From Bacillus atrophaeus (lineage in GTDB: Bacteria; Bacillota; Bacilli; Bacillales; Bacillaceae), in the NCBI RefSeq assembly GCF_001584335.1, contig NZ_LSBB01000018.1, positions 662,249 through 726,248 on the forward strand: a DNA stretch of 64,000 bases. The letters run 5' to 3'. Under the pieces are notes generated by a model. It did not search any database. It was not told the origin of the DNA and worked only from the letters and a program-made list of their open reading frames with translations. The first letter of the stretch is position 1; every line of letters begins with the position of its first letter. Below, piece by piece: positions 49,678 through 58,635 of the stretch. The translations under genes and the position numbers were made by a program.

Positions 49678-50298
49678 ATGAGTTTAGATCAAGCTTTAAG
49701 TGAATTATTTAAGTTATTAAAGATCACTAGTATTTTAACTTGTATATTCTTTATTTTAAAGAATATTAAACCTGTTTCTTTTTTTCGGCTATGTTGTTGA
49801 ACGAAAATTGTTTTCAAAAGAACAAATGTTTATCTTTAAAGCAATTAAACATGTTTTAAATACGTTATTATGGATGATTGTATTATATCCAACTACATTT
49901 TATATTAGGGACATTATACCCGATCCTAATGATTTTTTTCCTATGTGATTGTAATTGTTGGTGGAATTATATGGGGTGTAGTGAATATAAACAAATGAGG
50001 GAGCTTTACAACAAATTAAGTCTAGTAGACTATGTAAGGCTTATTTGTTGTAGTTTTTATGGTTTGTTTAATACTTTTTTATACGCAGCTCTATAGCTTT
50101 TTTATAGATTCATTGTTATCAGAAAAGGAAAAGTTTAACCTGAAAGTTTTTGGGGTGAGTATGCTTGTTTTGTTCTTATTTACACTTCCAATTCCGTTTA
50201 TTTTAATACCTATTTCAAAATTTATTAAATGGTCACACGAACAAAGTGTTTATATAGAAGATAAAAAAAACAAAAATGGTATATTTTATATTCAATAA
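49678..50298 (+). pseudogene. Decayed membrane protein gene (several frameshifts)
   Basis: Starts at ATG 49678 after GAAGGGG and reads MSLDQALSELFKLLKITSIL. It then shifts frame near 49785 (YVVERKLFSKEQMFIFKAIK), again near 49940 (YVIVIVGGIIWGVVNINK), and again before the last part (FIDSLLSEKEKFNLKVFGVS, then a hydrophobic run PIPFILIPISKF). Put together it would be a protein of about 200 residues with several membrane helices. I do not recognise the family. A/T-rich composition and repeated frame breaks show it is dead. Confidence 0.55.
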
Positions 50299-50436
50299 AT
50301 AAAGAGACTGTTTTGTTAGGAAATAAAAATGAACAAAGATTATGCAGTAAAACTATGATCAAGAGGAAAGAAGAGCTATATAACACACCTTTCGAGATGG
50401 TTAAAACTGATAATTAAGTCCAAGACGGAGAGCCTG

Positions 50437-50490
50437 CGGACACTGATCCTTGCACAGAAATTACTGTGCAAGGATCAGTGTCCGTTTTTT
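50437..50490 (+). terminator. Terminator with a 21-bp perfect stem
   Basis: The arm at 50437-50457 (starting CGGACACTGATC) pairs perfectly with 50464-50484 around a 6-nt loop, followed by six T. The 138 bp before it (50299-50436) hold only two very short open frames and no recognisable gene. Confidence 0.9.
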
Positions 50491-50503
50491 CAGGAGGGAT
50501 GAC

Positions 50504-50584
50504 ATGAAAAAGGAAAAGAAAAAGCCAAATAAAAACGCACAGGAGCGTTCAGAACGCTTTTGGCGGCAAATGATGGGCAGCTGA
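50504..50584 (+). CDS. Small basic phage protein (26 aa)
   Basis: A 26-codon frame with a strong CAGGAGGG ribosome site begins MKKEKKKPNKNAQERSERFW. It is highly charged and ends RQMMGS. It lies right after the long terminator and 65 bp before the ArpU-like gene, a position where short basic proteins are found in Bacillus phages. Function unknown. Confidence 0.45.
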   Translation: MKKEKKKPNKNAQERSERFWRQMMGS

Positions 50585-50649
50585 CAGGCAAACGCTGAAA
50601 CGAGGCAAAGGCGGGGCTTTAAGACGCAAATAAACGGGAGGGTAAAAAT

Positions 50650-51098
50650 ATGAATCAATTAACTTTAAATATACCTCGGATTGACGAAGAAGCGACTAAA
50701 TCAAAAGCAGAGGAGCTGCTTGATCAATACCGGCTATATCTTTTACAAGTGCCAGATGATTTTTTACCAAAGGTTACACCAACTTATAGCATCGTTCCGC
50801 CAAGTATTACAAATGAATTTCATTCATCGACAGAAGATACAACATTAAAGCGTCTTGATTGGGAGATTCAGCGTGATAAATTCTTAAAAGGATACAAAGG
50901 GCTGTAAACCGGCTTTCCCAAAGAGAACGGCAAATTATTGTCATGCTCTATATGCAGCCGGAAGAAATGTACGATTATGAAGTATATGGAGAAATGGATC
51001 TGAGCCAGCGTAGCTATTACCGTGTGAAGGCAAAAGCTTTCTACAGACTGGCGTTTGCTCTGAGAGAAGAAGTCTACAAGAAAGGGGCGGCTTCTTAA
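50650..51098 (+). pseudogene. ArpU-family phage late regulator, frameshifted
   Basis: From the ATG at 50650 (after GGGAGGG) the frame reads MNQLTLNIPRIDEEATKSKA and ends at a TAA after KGYKGL (50905-50907). The next frame carries the rest, NRLSQRERQIIVMLYMQPEE, DYEVYGEMDLSQRSYYRVKA and a stop at 51096-51098. Loss of one base near 50904 explains this. The C-terminal part is a sigma-region-4-like helix-turn-helix typical of ArpU/Xpf-type activators of phage late genes. The stop overlaps the ATG of the downstream recombinase, a coupled arrangement. Confidence 0.8.
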
Positions 51099-51640
51099 TG
51101 AATTTTGTACAGCCTATACGTGATCCGGAATGTATCTTCTACATCAAGAGGTTTTTAAAAGAGCAAAATATGAGGAATTACATGCTATTTGTGACCGGCA
51201 TTAATTCGGGGCTTCGCATATCGGATATTCTGCAGCTGAGAGTAAGTGACGCGAAACGCCCTTATTTCAATCTTATAGAGAAGAAAACGAAAAAGAAAAA
51301 GAGAATCGACATGACGCCAGCTCTTCAACGGGAATTTAAAGCATATGTTGAAGAGAAAGAGGATCATGAATTTCTCTTTAAAAGCCGTGAAGGAATCAAC
51401 AAGCCAATATCACGGTCGATGGCGTACAAGATTCTCAGGGCCGCTGCTGAGTATGTGGGTTTAGATGACATCGGCACGCATACATTGAGGAAAACATTTG
51501 GCTATCACTTTTACAAACAAACAAAGGATGTGGCTATGCTGCAGAAGATTTTTAACCACTCGGACCAACGGACAACACTGCGATATATCGGAATCAATCA
51601 AGACGCCATGAACAACGCCATGAAGAAATTTAAAATATAA
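51098..51640 (+). CDS. Small tyrosine recombinase, YoeC-like phage late recombinase
   Basis: 180 aa, intact. It shares with YoeC the start (VQPIRDPE), INSGLRISDIL (catalytic Arg), TKKKKRI, THTLRKTFGYHFYKQTKDVA (His/Arg), FNHSDQRTT (His) and LRYIGI (Tyr nucleophile). The catalytic set looks complete although the arm-binding domain is absent. Recombinases of this size commonly sit directly behind ArpU regulators in Bacillus phages; their role is not settled. The start ATG overlaps the stop of the ArpU gene, and a terminator follows 4 bp after the end. Common ancestry with chromosomal yoeC suggests that yoeC too came from such a phage. Confidence 0.85.
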   Translation: MNFVQPIRDPECIFYIKRFLKEQNMRNYMLFVTGINSGLRISDILQLRVSDAKRPYFNLIEKKTKKKKRIDMTPALQREFKAYVEEKEDHEFLFKSREGINKPISRSMAYKILRAAAEYVGLDDIGTHTLRKTFGYHFYKQTKDVAMLQKIFNHSDQRTTLRYIGINQDAMNNAMKKFKI

Positions 51641-51643
51641 CTT

Positions 51644-51676
51644 GGCTCATCCAAAACAACAAGGATGGGCCTTTTT
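51644..51676 (+). terminator. Intrinsic terminator after the recombinase gene
   Basis: GGCTCATCC (51644-51652) pairs GGATGGGCC (51663-51671; one G-T pair), followed by TTTTTCTTT. Confidence 0.88.
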
Positions 51677-51761
51677 CTTTGCATTTTTCTTCAATTCCTC
51701 AAAAATAACAGGTGTGTAATTCATTTTAGGGATATTGGTTAAAAACAGAGAGGACAAGGGA

Positions 51762-51890
51762 TTGGCTCAGTTCGGCGAGTTGCACAGTATAAAACATATG
51801 GGTAATTCGTGGATTGTGTGGATAACCATGTTGCTATTATTTGGATTAATATGTACATTATTATTAATATTATGTCTTTGGGAGTGTTAG
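51762..51890 (+). CDS. Possible single-helix membrane peptide (42 aa)
   Basis: A TTG at 51762 lies 7 nt after GAGAGGA and opens a 42-codon frame (an inner ATG lies at 51798). The chain has a short polar start, then one strong membrane helix (WIVWITMLLLFGLICTLLLI) and a cysteine-containing end. It stops 3 bp before the next gene, so the two are probably translated together. Small single-helix peptides beside a larger membrane protein can be toxins, holin-like peptides or regulators, but nothing here proves that. The short length makes the call uncertain. Confidence 0.4.
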   Translation: MAQFGELHSIKHMGNSWIVWITMLLLFGLICTLLLILCLWEC

Positions 51891-51893
51891 CTT

Positions 51894-52655
51894 ATGGACA
51901 AATTTATAGATTTGTTTAGTCAAGGATGGGTCGGTTCGTTAATAGGAATTATCGGAATAATATTTGCGGTTTATTCCTATTCAAAAGGAAAAATCAAACG
52001 TGATTTTGCATATTTGCTTAGTACTCGTAGAGTTGTTGGAAAAGACAATTTTGCAGCGAAAGATATTGAGATTAACATTAAAGGTAAGTCTATAAAAACA
52101 CTAGATAATACAATAATCAAAATTAGAAATAACGGGAACGAAACAATTAATGGTCAAGATATATCCGCGAAAGATCCTATAAGGTTTGAAGTTAATAGCG
52201 GTGAGGAAATTATTTCTGCAACAATCTTAAATCAAACTAAATTAACAAATGACATCTCAATTAAACATAGTTCTAATGAGCCTAATATATTGCACATAGA
52301 ATTTGACTATTTAGATCCCGGAGATGGAACCGCAATAGAGGTTTTACATACAGATAACAAGGGTCCTCATGATATAAAGGGAACCATTAAAGGTATAAAG
52401 TCTTTTAAAAATTATACAGACAATACTATAAAGAAACGCTCTCAAGTGTTTGTATTGTGGACTGTGGTAGTTCAAACAATAATGATATTTGGTCTTGTTG
52501 AACGAGATTCTATTGAAGCTATTTCTCGGACTGCTCAGGTAATACATTCAATAATAATACTAGTAATAGCATTAATTATTTTGACACTGCAATTTTTAAT
52601 GTTTAAAGATAGTTTAAAAGAAATGAAGTTCTTAAGATTTATAAAAGATAAATAA
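51894..52655 (+). CDS. Uncharacterised three-helix membrane protein with soluble beta-rich domain
   Basis: 253 aa, intact, A/T-rich. One N-terminal membrane helix (WVGSLIGIIGIIFAVYSYSK) is followed by a soluble domain of about 130 residues (NTIIKIRNNGNETINGQDIS, DPIRFEV, IEFDYLDPGDGTAIEVLHTD). Two C-terminal helices follow (VFVLWTVVVQTIMIFGLV and IHSIIILVIALIILTLQFLM). The middle looks like an immunoglobulin-like beta sandwich seen in many unnamed bacterial membrane proteins. The ATG follows GGGAGTG. It lies between the phage recombinase and HNH genes, where phages often carry host-benefit genes. No catalytic motif is visible and I do not know its function. Confidence 0.7.
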   Translation: MDKFIDLFSQGWVGSLIGIIGIIFAVYSYSKGKIKRDFAYLLSTRRVVGKDNFAAKDIEINIKGKSIKTLDNTIIKIRNNGNETINGQDISAKDPIRFEVNSGEEIISATILNQTKLTNDISIKHSSNEPNILHIEFDYLDPGDGTAIEVLHTDNKGPHDIKGTIKGIKSFKNYTDNTIKKRSQVFVLWTVVVQTIMIFGLVERDSIEAISRTAQVIHSIIILVIALIILTLQFLMFKDSLKEMKFLRFIKDK

Positions 52656-52928
52656 TAAAATGGCACAAACTTGGCAGAATAACGGCACACCATTTTATTT
52701 TCAGTAAGGTATTATTGTAATAGGTAATAATAAATTGAGGAGCGGCACTGCTAATGAGGGAGGGCGCTTTTTTATATGTCACCAATAAAACTATGCACTA
52801 AATTTTCAATTGCAAAAGTAATTCTGTGATTAAGGAAGTAAAGCTTTACGGTGAATCATTCGACAAATTCTGCAAATTATTCCTTATTTCTTCTCTTTCA
52901 CCGATAATATAAGGTGGGAGTGAGAGAA
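52656..52928. other. A/T-rich intergenic region between the two membrane-protein genes
   Basis: Contains a weak AGCG...CGCT-TTTTT hairpin (about 52741-52777) that may end the upstream transcript, and a TATAAT-like stretch near 52903 that may start the next. No gene is recognised. Confidence 0.4.
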
Positions 52929-53675
52929 ATGAATAAGCAAACGACAAAAATTAATTGGGACTATGTTTTTTGGATTATTATTTTTTCGATAATACTATTT
53001 GATCTTATAATTTATGCTGGTGTAACTAAAGCTCTCTTTGGTGAAATTGATACCACAATACTATCTGCCTGTATTGCATTTATAGGTGCAATAATTGGAG
53101 GAGGTATAACATTTATAGGTGTTAAAAAGACAATCAAAGCTAATGAGGATTTATACTACAGAAATGAATTACCAAAACAACTATATAGGCTTGATAAGGT
53201 AATAACAGATGTTGATAGGATTAATAAATTTGAACTTCCGGGAGTTAGGGGCAACAATTACATTAATGATCGGTTCTTTTTTTCTTTGACTGGACAATTA
53301 AAATTAAAAAAAAGAGATCCATACAAAGAGTTTACAGTTGATTACTTAGAGAAATTTAAAGATGAACTTATATTTGTAGATGGTGAAGGATATAAAATTT
53401 GGATAGAGTATAAAGAAAAAATCATTGCTATCGAAAAGTATTACAATACTGCAGAAGTTTTAACGCAAAAATTTCATAACGTACATAGTCATGAATATAT
53501 GCAAGGTTATTTTAATGGGGATTTAGATAAATTAAATAAAAATATACAAGAACTAACGGATAACGTAAACCAATTGGAAGAAAACTTTTATGAGGAGTTA
53601 AGTCAAATATATATAGAATTTCAAAATAAATTAACCTCAAAGCAAGATCGAATGATTAAGGAAATGGATTTCTAG
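52929..53675 (+). CDS. Uncharacterised membrane protein with two helices and C-terminal coiled coil
   Basis: 248 aa from the ATG at 52929, which follows AAGGTGGGAG at 8 nt. A GTG 15 bp earlier overlaps that ribosome site. Two N-terminal membrane helices (VFWIIIFSIILFDLIIYAGV; TTILSACIAFIGAIIGGGIT) precede a cytoplasmic part. That part has many charged residues and ends in a likely coiled coil (DLDKLNKNIQELTDNVNQLE, NFYEELSQIYIEFQ). A double membrane helix plus helical domain is common in unnamed proteins near phage and defence genes, but no signature domain is seen. It is intact among broken neighbours, which suggests recent acquisition or selection. Function unknown. Confidence 0.7.
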   Translation: MNKQTTKINWDYVFWIIIFSIILFDLIIYAGVTKALFGEIDTTILSACIAFIGAIIGGGITFIGVKKTIKANEDLYYRNELPKQLYRLDKVITDVDRINKFELPGVRGNNYINDRFFFSLTGQLKLKKRDPYKEFTVDYLEKFKDELIFVDGEGYKIWIEYKEKIIAIEKYYNTAEVLTQKFHNVHSHEYMQGYFNGDLDKLNKNIQELTDNVNQLEENFYEELSQIYIEFQNKLTSKQDRMIKEMDF

Positions 53676-53680
53676 TATGA

Positions 53681-53707
53681 CAGGCCTCTTTTGGAGGTCT
53701 ATTTTTG
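53681..53707 (+). terminator. Terminator after the coiled-coil membrane protein
   Basis: AGGCCTC pairs GAGGTCT around a short loop, followed by ATTTTTG. It lies upstream of the HNH gene's likely start at 53725. Confidence 0.7.
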
Positions 53708-53724
53708 TTTACCCAGGTGATAGA

Positions 53725-54100
53725 ATGCTAAAATCATTAAAACCTTGTAGTGAACCCTGTTGCTCTAACCTGACTCGAGTAAGTTACTGCGAACAGCACA
53801 AGCGAACTAAACCAGCCTATGATCAATACCGGGAGTCCGCTGCCAAACGGGTGTATAACGGCAAGTGGAGGCAGGCACGTCTTGGCTACCTGTCAAAGCA
53901 TCCATTTTGTGTATCGTGCATGATGGAAGGTAGACGGGTCCCGGCAACAGTAGTCGATCATATCAAACCGCATAAAGGAGACATGAAACTCTTTTGGGAC
54001 TCCAGCAATAGGGCAGCCTTTATGCGCGCCGTGCCACAGCAGAAAGACAGCGAAGGAGGACGGAGGATTTGGGAACAGAACATCAAACATGCATGTGTGA
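53725..54100 (+). pseudogene. Phage HNH endonuclease, frameshifted
   Basis: The ATG at 53725 (after AGGTGATAG) opens MLKSLKPCSEPCCSNLTRVS with zinc-type cysteines, then CVSCMMEGRRVPATVVDHIK, the first half of the HNH motif. After FWDSSN (near 54010) the frame breaks. The neighbouring frame supplies QPLCAPCHSRKTAKEDGGFG and stops at 54098-54100. One extra base (AGGG instead of TGG) accounts for this. HNH proteins of this type lie next to terminase genes and assist DNA packaging in many phages. Here the catalytic region is split, so it should be inactive. Confidence 0.82.
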
Positions 54101-54410
54101 TGAATGTGGAACAATGATCCTAGTCAAAGGTTGCTCGAAAATTAGGAAGCATGATGACGAAATCCGTGAACATTATATCAAGTGTCCACGGTGTCGGACC
54201 GAGTATACATCCTATTAGACGAATGCTGACATAAGGAGTATTCAACAGAAGGTAAAGAAACTGTTTGCTCTTCGTGCAACGATGAAAAAGGAAACAGCAT
54301 TCGATCTGTATACAAAGAAATTAAAAGAAGAACAAAAGAAATTAGAAGCCGCAATGTTGCAGTTGAATGAGGAAATGAGCACCCCCCACCCTAAAATCGC
54401 TGAGGGGTGA
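54093..54410 (+). pseudogene. Phage zinc-ribbon protein interrupted by an amber codon
   Basis: The ATG at 54093 overlaps the HNH end. The frame reads MCDECGTMILVKGC, later CPRCRTEYTSY (two CxxC pairs, a zinc ribbon), then TAG at 54216-54218. The same frame continues without a shift as TNADIRSIQQKVKKLFALRA, with a long charged helix, to TGA at 54408-54410. The second part reads as genuine coding sequence, so the TAG is probably a point mutation in a gene of about 105 codons lying between HNH and small terminase. Function of the family is unknown to me. Confidence 0.6.
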
Positions 54411-54481
54411 ACGCCGGAGACCGCGCTCCCCTCCCCATTTTAAAAAATTCCCTAAATGAAAATTCGGAAGGAGGTGAGGGA

Positions 54482-54691
54482 ATGGCTAGACCGCGGCAAC
54501 CAGTCGATTTGTTACTCTATAAAGGCAAGAAAAACTTGACAAAACAAGAGATTGAGGAACGACGGGAGCAAGAAATAAAGGCGCCGAATGATAAAGTGAA
54601 AGCCCCATCATATTTGCCAAAAGATTTAAAAAGAGAGCTTAAAAAGATAGCGGACGAGCTTAAAAACATCGGAATTATGACCAAATTTTAA
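54482..54691 (+). pseudogene. 5' fragment of phage terminase small subunit (P27 family)
   Basis: The ATG at 54482 follows AAGGAGGTG, an excellent site. MARPRQPVDLLLYKGKKNLT, SYLPKDLKRELKKIADELKN and IGIMT match the start of P27-type small terminases as I remember them; those continue for about 80-100 more residues that select the DNA for packaging. Here the frame ends at MTKF just where homology to an AraC-type gene on the other strand begins (about 54681-54691). The gene was cut by a deletion that removed the rest of the prophage. Confidence 0.8.
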
Positions 54692-54916
54692 GGCGACATC
54701 AATCACGTTTGCTTTGAAAGCGGCTAACTCTTGGGCCGCCAATGTCAGCCTGCGCCTTCGGATATATTCAAATACGGTCGATCCTGTCAGCATAAAAAAC
54801 ATTCGCTGGTAATGGAATTTTGATGTGTACGCAGCTTTCGCAATCTCTTCAATCGTTATATCTTCCTGTAAATTCTCTTCGATATAATCAAGGCTGTTAC
54901 TCAGCTCCTCAAGCAT
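54680..54916 (-). pseudogene. Truncated AraC-family regulator (first helix-turn-helix only)
   Basis: From the ATG ending at 54916 (after GGCGGGAG) the minus strand reads MLEELSNSLDYIEENLQEDI, then YTSKFHYQRMFFMLTGSTVF, YIRRRRLTLAAQEL and VIDVALKFG. This is the AraC/XylS helix-turn-helix start of Rob/SoxS-like regulators. The second helix-turn-helix normally begins YGYxSxxSFTRAF and an effector domain may follow; both are missing. The remaining frame runs into the reverse strand of the terminase fragment. The break at about 54681-54688 is the prophage deletion junction. Confidence 0.75.
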
Positions 54917-55039
54917 GCTCCCGCCGCCCCTTTCTGTCATTTATGGTATTAGCTGACAGGAATCAAATCCGGTCATTTAGTGCTTCGCCTGAACAGTATT
55001 TTATTTTTATTATAGCGAGGCAGGAGACAAGTAAAAAGA

Positions 55040-55065
55040 AAAAGCCCGCCAAATGGCGGGCTTTT
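55040..55065. terminator. Terminator of iseA
   Basis: AAAAGCCCGCC (55040-55050) pairs GGCGGGCTTTT (55055-55065) around AAAT, directly behind the iseA stop codon. Confidence 0.9.
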
Positions 55066-55067
55066 CT

Positions 55068-55613
55068 CTAAATCACTGCATCAAACTGATTGATCTTCCA
55101 TTTGTTATTCTCTTTCACATACGTCACTTTCCGTTTCACTGCAGGGGAACCATCCAAGAGCGGCACTGTGAATTCGTATGTTCGAACGCTGCTTTTTTTA
55201 GATACTAGCTTGGATAATGCTTTTTCCCAATTCAGAAGGTTATCGCCATCACCGATCGGAACTGCAAATTTTCCTTTGTAAACCGTAAAGTGATAATCTT
55301 TTAAACCATTTGTGACAGCTTCTTTTGTAAAGACTGGCGTTAAGTAATGTACGACTTTTGCTTTTGTATCGAACTCACTGCACATATAAATATATTGAAG
55401 GTTTTGATATTCAAACGTTTTGTTCGTGCAAGTTGAGTTTTTCGCCTTCGGATTATGTCCGCTCATTGTATTCCAAAAATGCTCACGCGCCTGAAGCGCC
55501 AATTGCAATGCCTGTTTTTGTGTTAAATCACTAGATGTATTTTTTGCGGCAGATGCCGTGCCGACTGATAGAAATAATGATGCCGTGATTAGAAATAGGA
55601 TTAGTTTTTTCAA
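55068..55613 (-). CDS. iseA: Inhibitor of cell-wall DL-endopeptidases IseA (YoeB)
   Basis: 181 aa. The signal peptide is MKKLILFLITASLFLSVGTA with cleavage near SAA (residues 21-23), so the protein is secreted and wall-bound. The mature part (NLQYIYMCSEFDTKAKVVHY, YTLTPVFTKEAV-type region, VPLLDGSPAVKRKVTYVKEN) matches B. subtilis YoeB/IseA as I remember it. IseA inhibits LytE, LytF and CwlO-type endopeptidases and protects cells under wall-antibiotic stress. In B. subtilis it is repressed by WalR; a WalR-like direct repeat lies about 60-75 bp upstream. Here galM lies divergent next to it, whereas in strain 168 yoeA lies between. Confidence 0.9.
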   Translation of the reverse strand: MKKLILFLITASLFLSVGTASAAKNTSSDLTQKQALQLALQAREHFWNTMSGHNPKAKNSTCTNKTFEYQNLQYIYMCSEFDTKAKVVHYLTPVFTKEAVTNGLKDYHFTVYKGKFAVPIGDGDNLLNWEKALSKLVSKKSSVRTYEFTVPLLDGSPAVKRKVTYVKENNKWKINQFDAVI

Positions 55614-55669
55614 TGTCTCTCTCTCCTTAAGAAAAATTGTCTTACTCTTATGTTACAAATGTTACAATA

Positions 55670-55686
55670 ATTACGGATAGATTACA
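55670..55686 (-). promoter_or_regulatory. Candidate WalR box upstream of iseA
   Basis: On the minus strand TGTAAT-CTATC-CGTAAT fits the WalR consensus TGTAAH-n5-TGTAAH with one mismatch. Two more TGTAAC hexamers follow nearer to the gene but with 3-bp spacing. Confidence 0.5.
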
Positions 55687-55834
55687 ATAGTTTTTCAAGA
55701 AAAATTTTCCGGACTTATATTTCACGCCTTATATATATATGATAGATTGCTTTACTCTATTCATGGCCAAGATTAAAGTGTCGAAAATGACATATTTCAT
55801 AACCATTTGTGTGATTTTAAAAGGAGAATAGCTG

Positions 55835-56855
<1,021 letters not shown>

Positions 56856-56919
56856 TGAATGGCTGTCATCCATATTATGTAGTGGGAAGGAACCATTCGA
56901 AAGGCGGGAAGGAAAATTG

Positions 56920-58404
56920 ATGAGAAAAAAGCTTAAATTGAGTGTCTGTATTTTGTTGATCTTCATTTTTGCGTTGGTTCCTTACATCCATGATACCGGC
57001 AATGCTGCTCTTGCCGCTGAAAATAAGGGAGATCTGGCCGAACAACTGGATGACTTATTGAATCATGATCCGATCTTAGATGGAGCGCTGGCAGGTATTA
57101 GTATCCGATCAGCTGATACAGGCGATATTCTTTATGATCATCTTGGTGATACCCGCTTAAGACCCGCTTCGAATATGAAGCTTTTTACCGCTGCTGCGGC
57201 TCTTTCTGTATTAGGAGAAGATTATAGCTTCGCAACAGAAGTCCAAACAGACGGATCGATAAAAGGAAAAAATCTGAATGGAAATTTATATTTGAAGGGA
57301 AAGGGAGATCCCACCCTTTTAAAATCCGATTTTGATAAGCTTGCGGAAAAAATCAAGCAACAGGGGATAAAAGTCATCCGCGGACACCTCATCGGTGATG
57401 ATACTTGGTACGATGACATCCGTTACTCGCCCGACCTGCCGTGGAGTGATGAGCATACGTATTACGGAGCTCAAGTATCGGCGCTGACAGCATCACCAAA
57501 CGAGGATTACGATGCAGGCACTATTATCGTAGAGGTAAATCCCGACAGCAAATCAGGAAAAAAGCCCTTGGTGACCTTATCACCGAAAACCGGCTATGTG
57601 AATATAGAGAATCATGCTAAAACCGTATCAGCAGATGAAAAAAAAGACATAACCATTGAGCGGAAGCACGGAACCAATACGATTACCATTAAAGGCACGA
57701 TACCTGTCGGCGCCTCAAGGACAAGGGAATGGATCTCTGTGTGGGAGCCAACCGGATACGCGCTGGACTTATTTAAGCAATCGCTGGCGGAACATGGCAT
57801 AACATTGCGCGGAAAAGTAAAAACAGGCGCTGTCCCCAAACATTCCCGTCTCTTAACAACTCACCATTCCATACCATTATCAGAGCTGATGATTCCCTTT
57901 ATGAAATTTAGCAACAACGGGCACGCTGAAATCCTTGTAAAAGAAATGGGGAAGGTGCAAAAAGGGGAGGGAAGCTGGGAAAAAGGGCTTGAGGTGCTAG
58001 AAAAAGAACTGCCTAAATTTAATGTAGATACAAGCAAATTAGTAATAAGAGACGGATCGGGTGTTTCCCACATCAATCTGGTCTCCGCTAATCAAGTGTC
58101 TGCTCTTTTATATTCCGTTCAAGATGAAAAGTGGTTTCCCTCTTATATAAACGCCTTGCCTGTCGCTGGCGCAAGTGACAGATTAACGGGAGGCACACTG
58201 CGTGACCGCATGAAAAACACGGTTGCAGAAGGAAAAGTGAAAGCGAAAACCGGCTCTTTAACCACTGTCAGCACCCTTTCAGGCTATGTCGATACAAAAA
58301 GCGGAGAAACGCTTGTTTTTTCTATTCTCTTAGATCATCTGATAGATGACTCTAAAGGCAAAGACGTGGAAGATAAAATCGCCGTGGTTTTGGCAAATCA
58401 GTGA
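56920..58404 (+). CDS. dacC: D-alanyl-D-alanine carboxypeptidase DacC (PBP4a)
   Basis: 494 aa, peptidase family S13. The signal peptide is [20 protein letters not shown] with likely cleavage near residue 32. The active-site motifs are SxxK in [12 protein letters not shown] (Ser near 83), SNN in [12 protein letters not shown] (near 331) and KTG in KAKTGSLTT (near 443). The usual inserted domains lie between the first two motifs. It trims the terminal D-Ala of peptidoglycan stem peptides in stationary phase. A TTG immediately before the ATG at 56920 is an alternative start; GGGAAGG lies upstream. dacC precedes ppsA directly in strain 168, but here a flavohemoglobin gene intervenes. Confidence 0.94.
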   Translation: MRKKLKLSVCILLIFIFALVPYIHDTGNAALAAENKGDLAEQLDDLLNHDPILDGALAGISIRSADTGDILYDHLGDTRLRPASNMKLFTAAAALSVLGEDYSFATEVQTDGSIKGKNLNGNLYLKGKGDPTLLKSDFDKLAEKIKQQGIKVIRGHLIGDDTWYDDIRYSPDLPWSDEHTYYGAQVSALTASPNEDYDAGTIIVEVNPDSKSGKKPLVTLSPKTGYVNIENHAKTVSADEKKDITIERKHGTNTITIKGTIPVGASRTREWISVWEPTGYALDLFKQSLAEHGITLRGKVKTGAVPKHSRLLTTHHSIPLSELMIPFMKFSNNGHAEILVKEMGKVQKGEGSWEKGLEVLEKELPKFNVDTSKLVIRDGSGVSHINLVSANQVSALLYSVQDEKWFPSYINALPVAGASDRLTGGTLRDRMKNTVAEGKVKAKTGSLTTVSTLSGYVDTKSGETLVFSILLDHLIDDSKGKDVEDKIAVVLANQ

Positions 58405-58432
58405 ATTGTCACCGAGCAAGTTATGACTTTAA

Positions 58433-58462
58433 GGCCAGTTTCAAAGAAAACTGGTCTTTTTT
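58433..58462 (+). terminator. Intrinsic terminator of dacC
   Basis: GGCCAGTTT (58433-58441) pairs AAACTGGTC (58448-58456; one G-T pair), followed by six T. Confidence 0.85.
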
Positions 58463-58593
58463 ATGCGTTTCTTTTTTACTATATGGTATCTTTTAAAACC
58501 CCAGAAATCCCATTAATTTAACAATAATGTGTCAACTTTATTAAACATTCATTTTAAATATATCTTTAATACAAAATAACCCTTATTATAAAC

Positions 58594-58610
58594 ATGTATT
58601 AGCAATACAT
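58594..58610 (+). promoter_or_regulatory. NsrR-type palindrome upstream of the flavohemoglobin gene
   Basis: ATGTATT-AGC-AATACAT is a perfect 7-bp dyad with 3-bp spacer, followed by CTT. It fits the ATGYATT-n3-AATRCAT pattern of NO-sensing NsrR operators and lies 25 bp before the start codon. Confidence 0.6.
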
Positions 58611-58635
58611 CTTATAAAAAGGGTTGTGATGAATC

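Larger units (their letters stand above)
47779..54691. mobile_element. Decayed prophage remnant downstream of tRNA-Arg
   Basis: From tRNA-Arg rightward the segment holds an integrase C-terminus, a small membrane protein, a PAPS-reductase-like pseudogene, a secreted peptide, a decayed membrane protein, an ArpU-like regulator pseudogene plus small recombinase, membrane cargo, and HNH, zinc-ribbon and small-terminase remnants. ArpU, late recombinase, HNH and terminase in this order is typical of temperate phages of Bacillus. At least five genes carry stops or frameshifts, and no replication, head or tail genes remain. It ends by fusion into an AraC-type gene at about 54685. The tRNA 3' end is not repeated at that end, so the right attachment site has been lost. 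Confidence 0.8.

Noticed and set aside
53677..53724. Earlier ATG at 53677 as start of the HNH gene
   Set aside because: It lies on top of a terminator hairpin and lacks a ribosome site; the ATG at 53725 is better placed.
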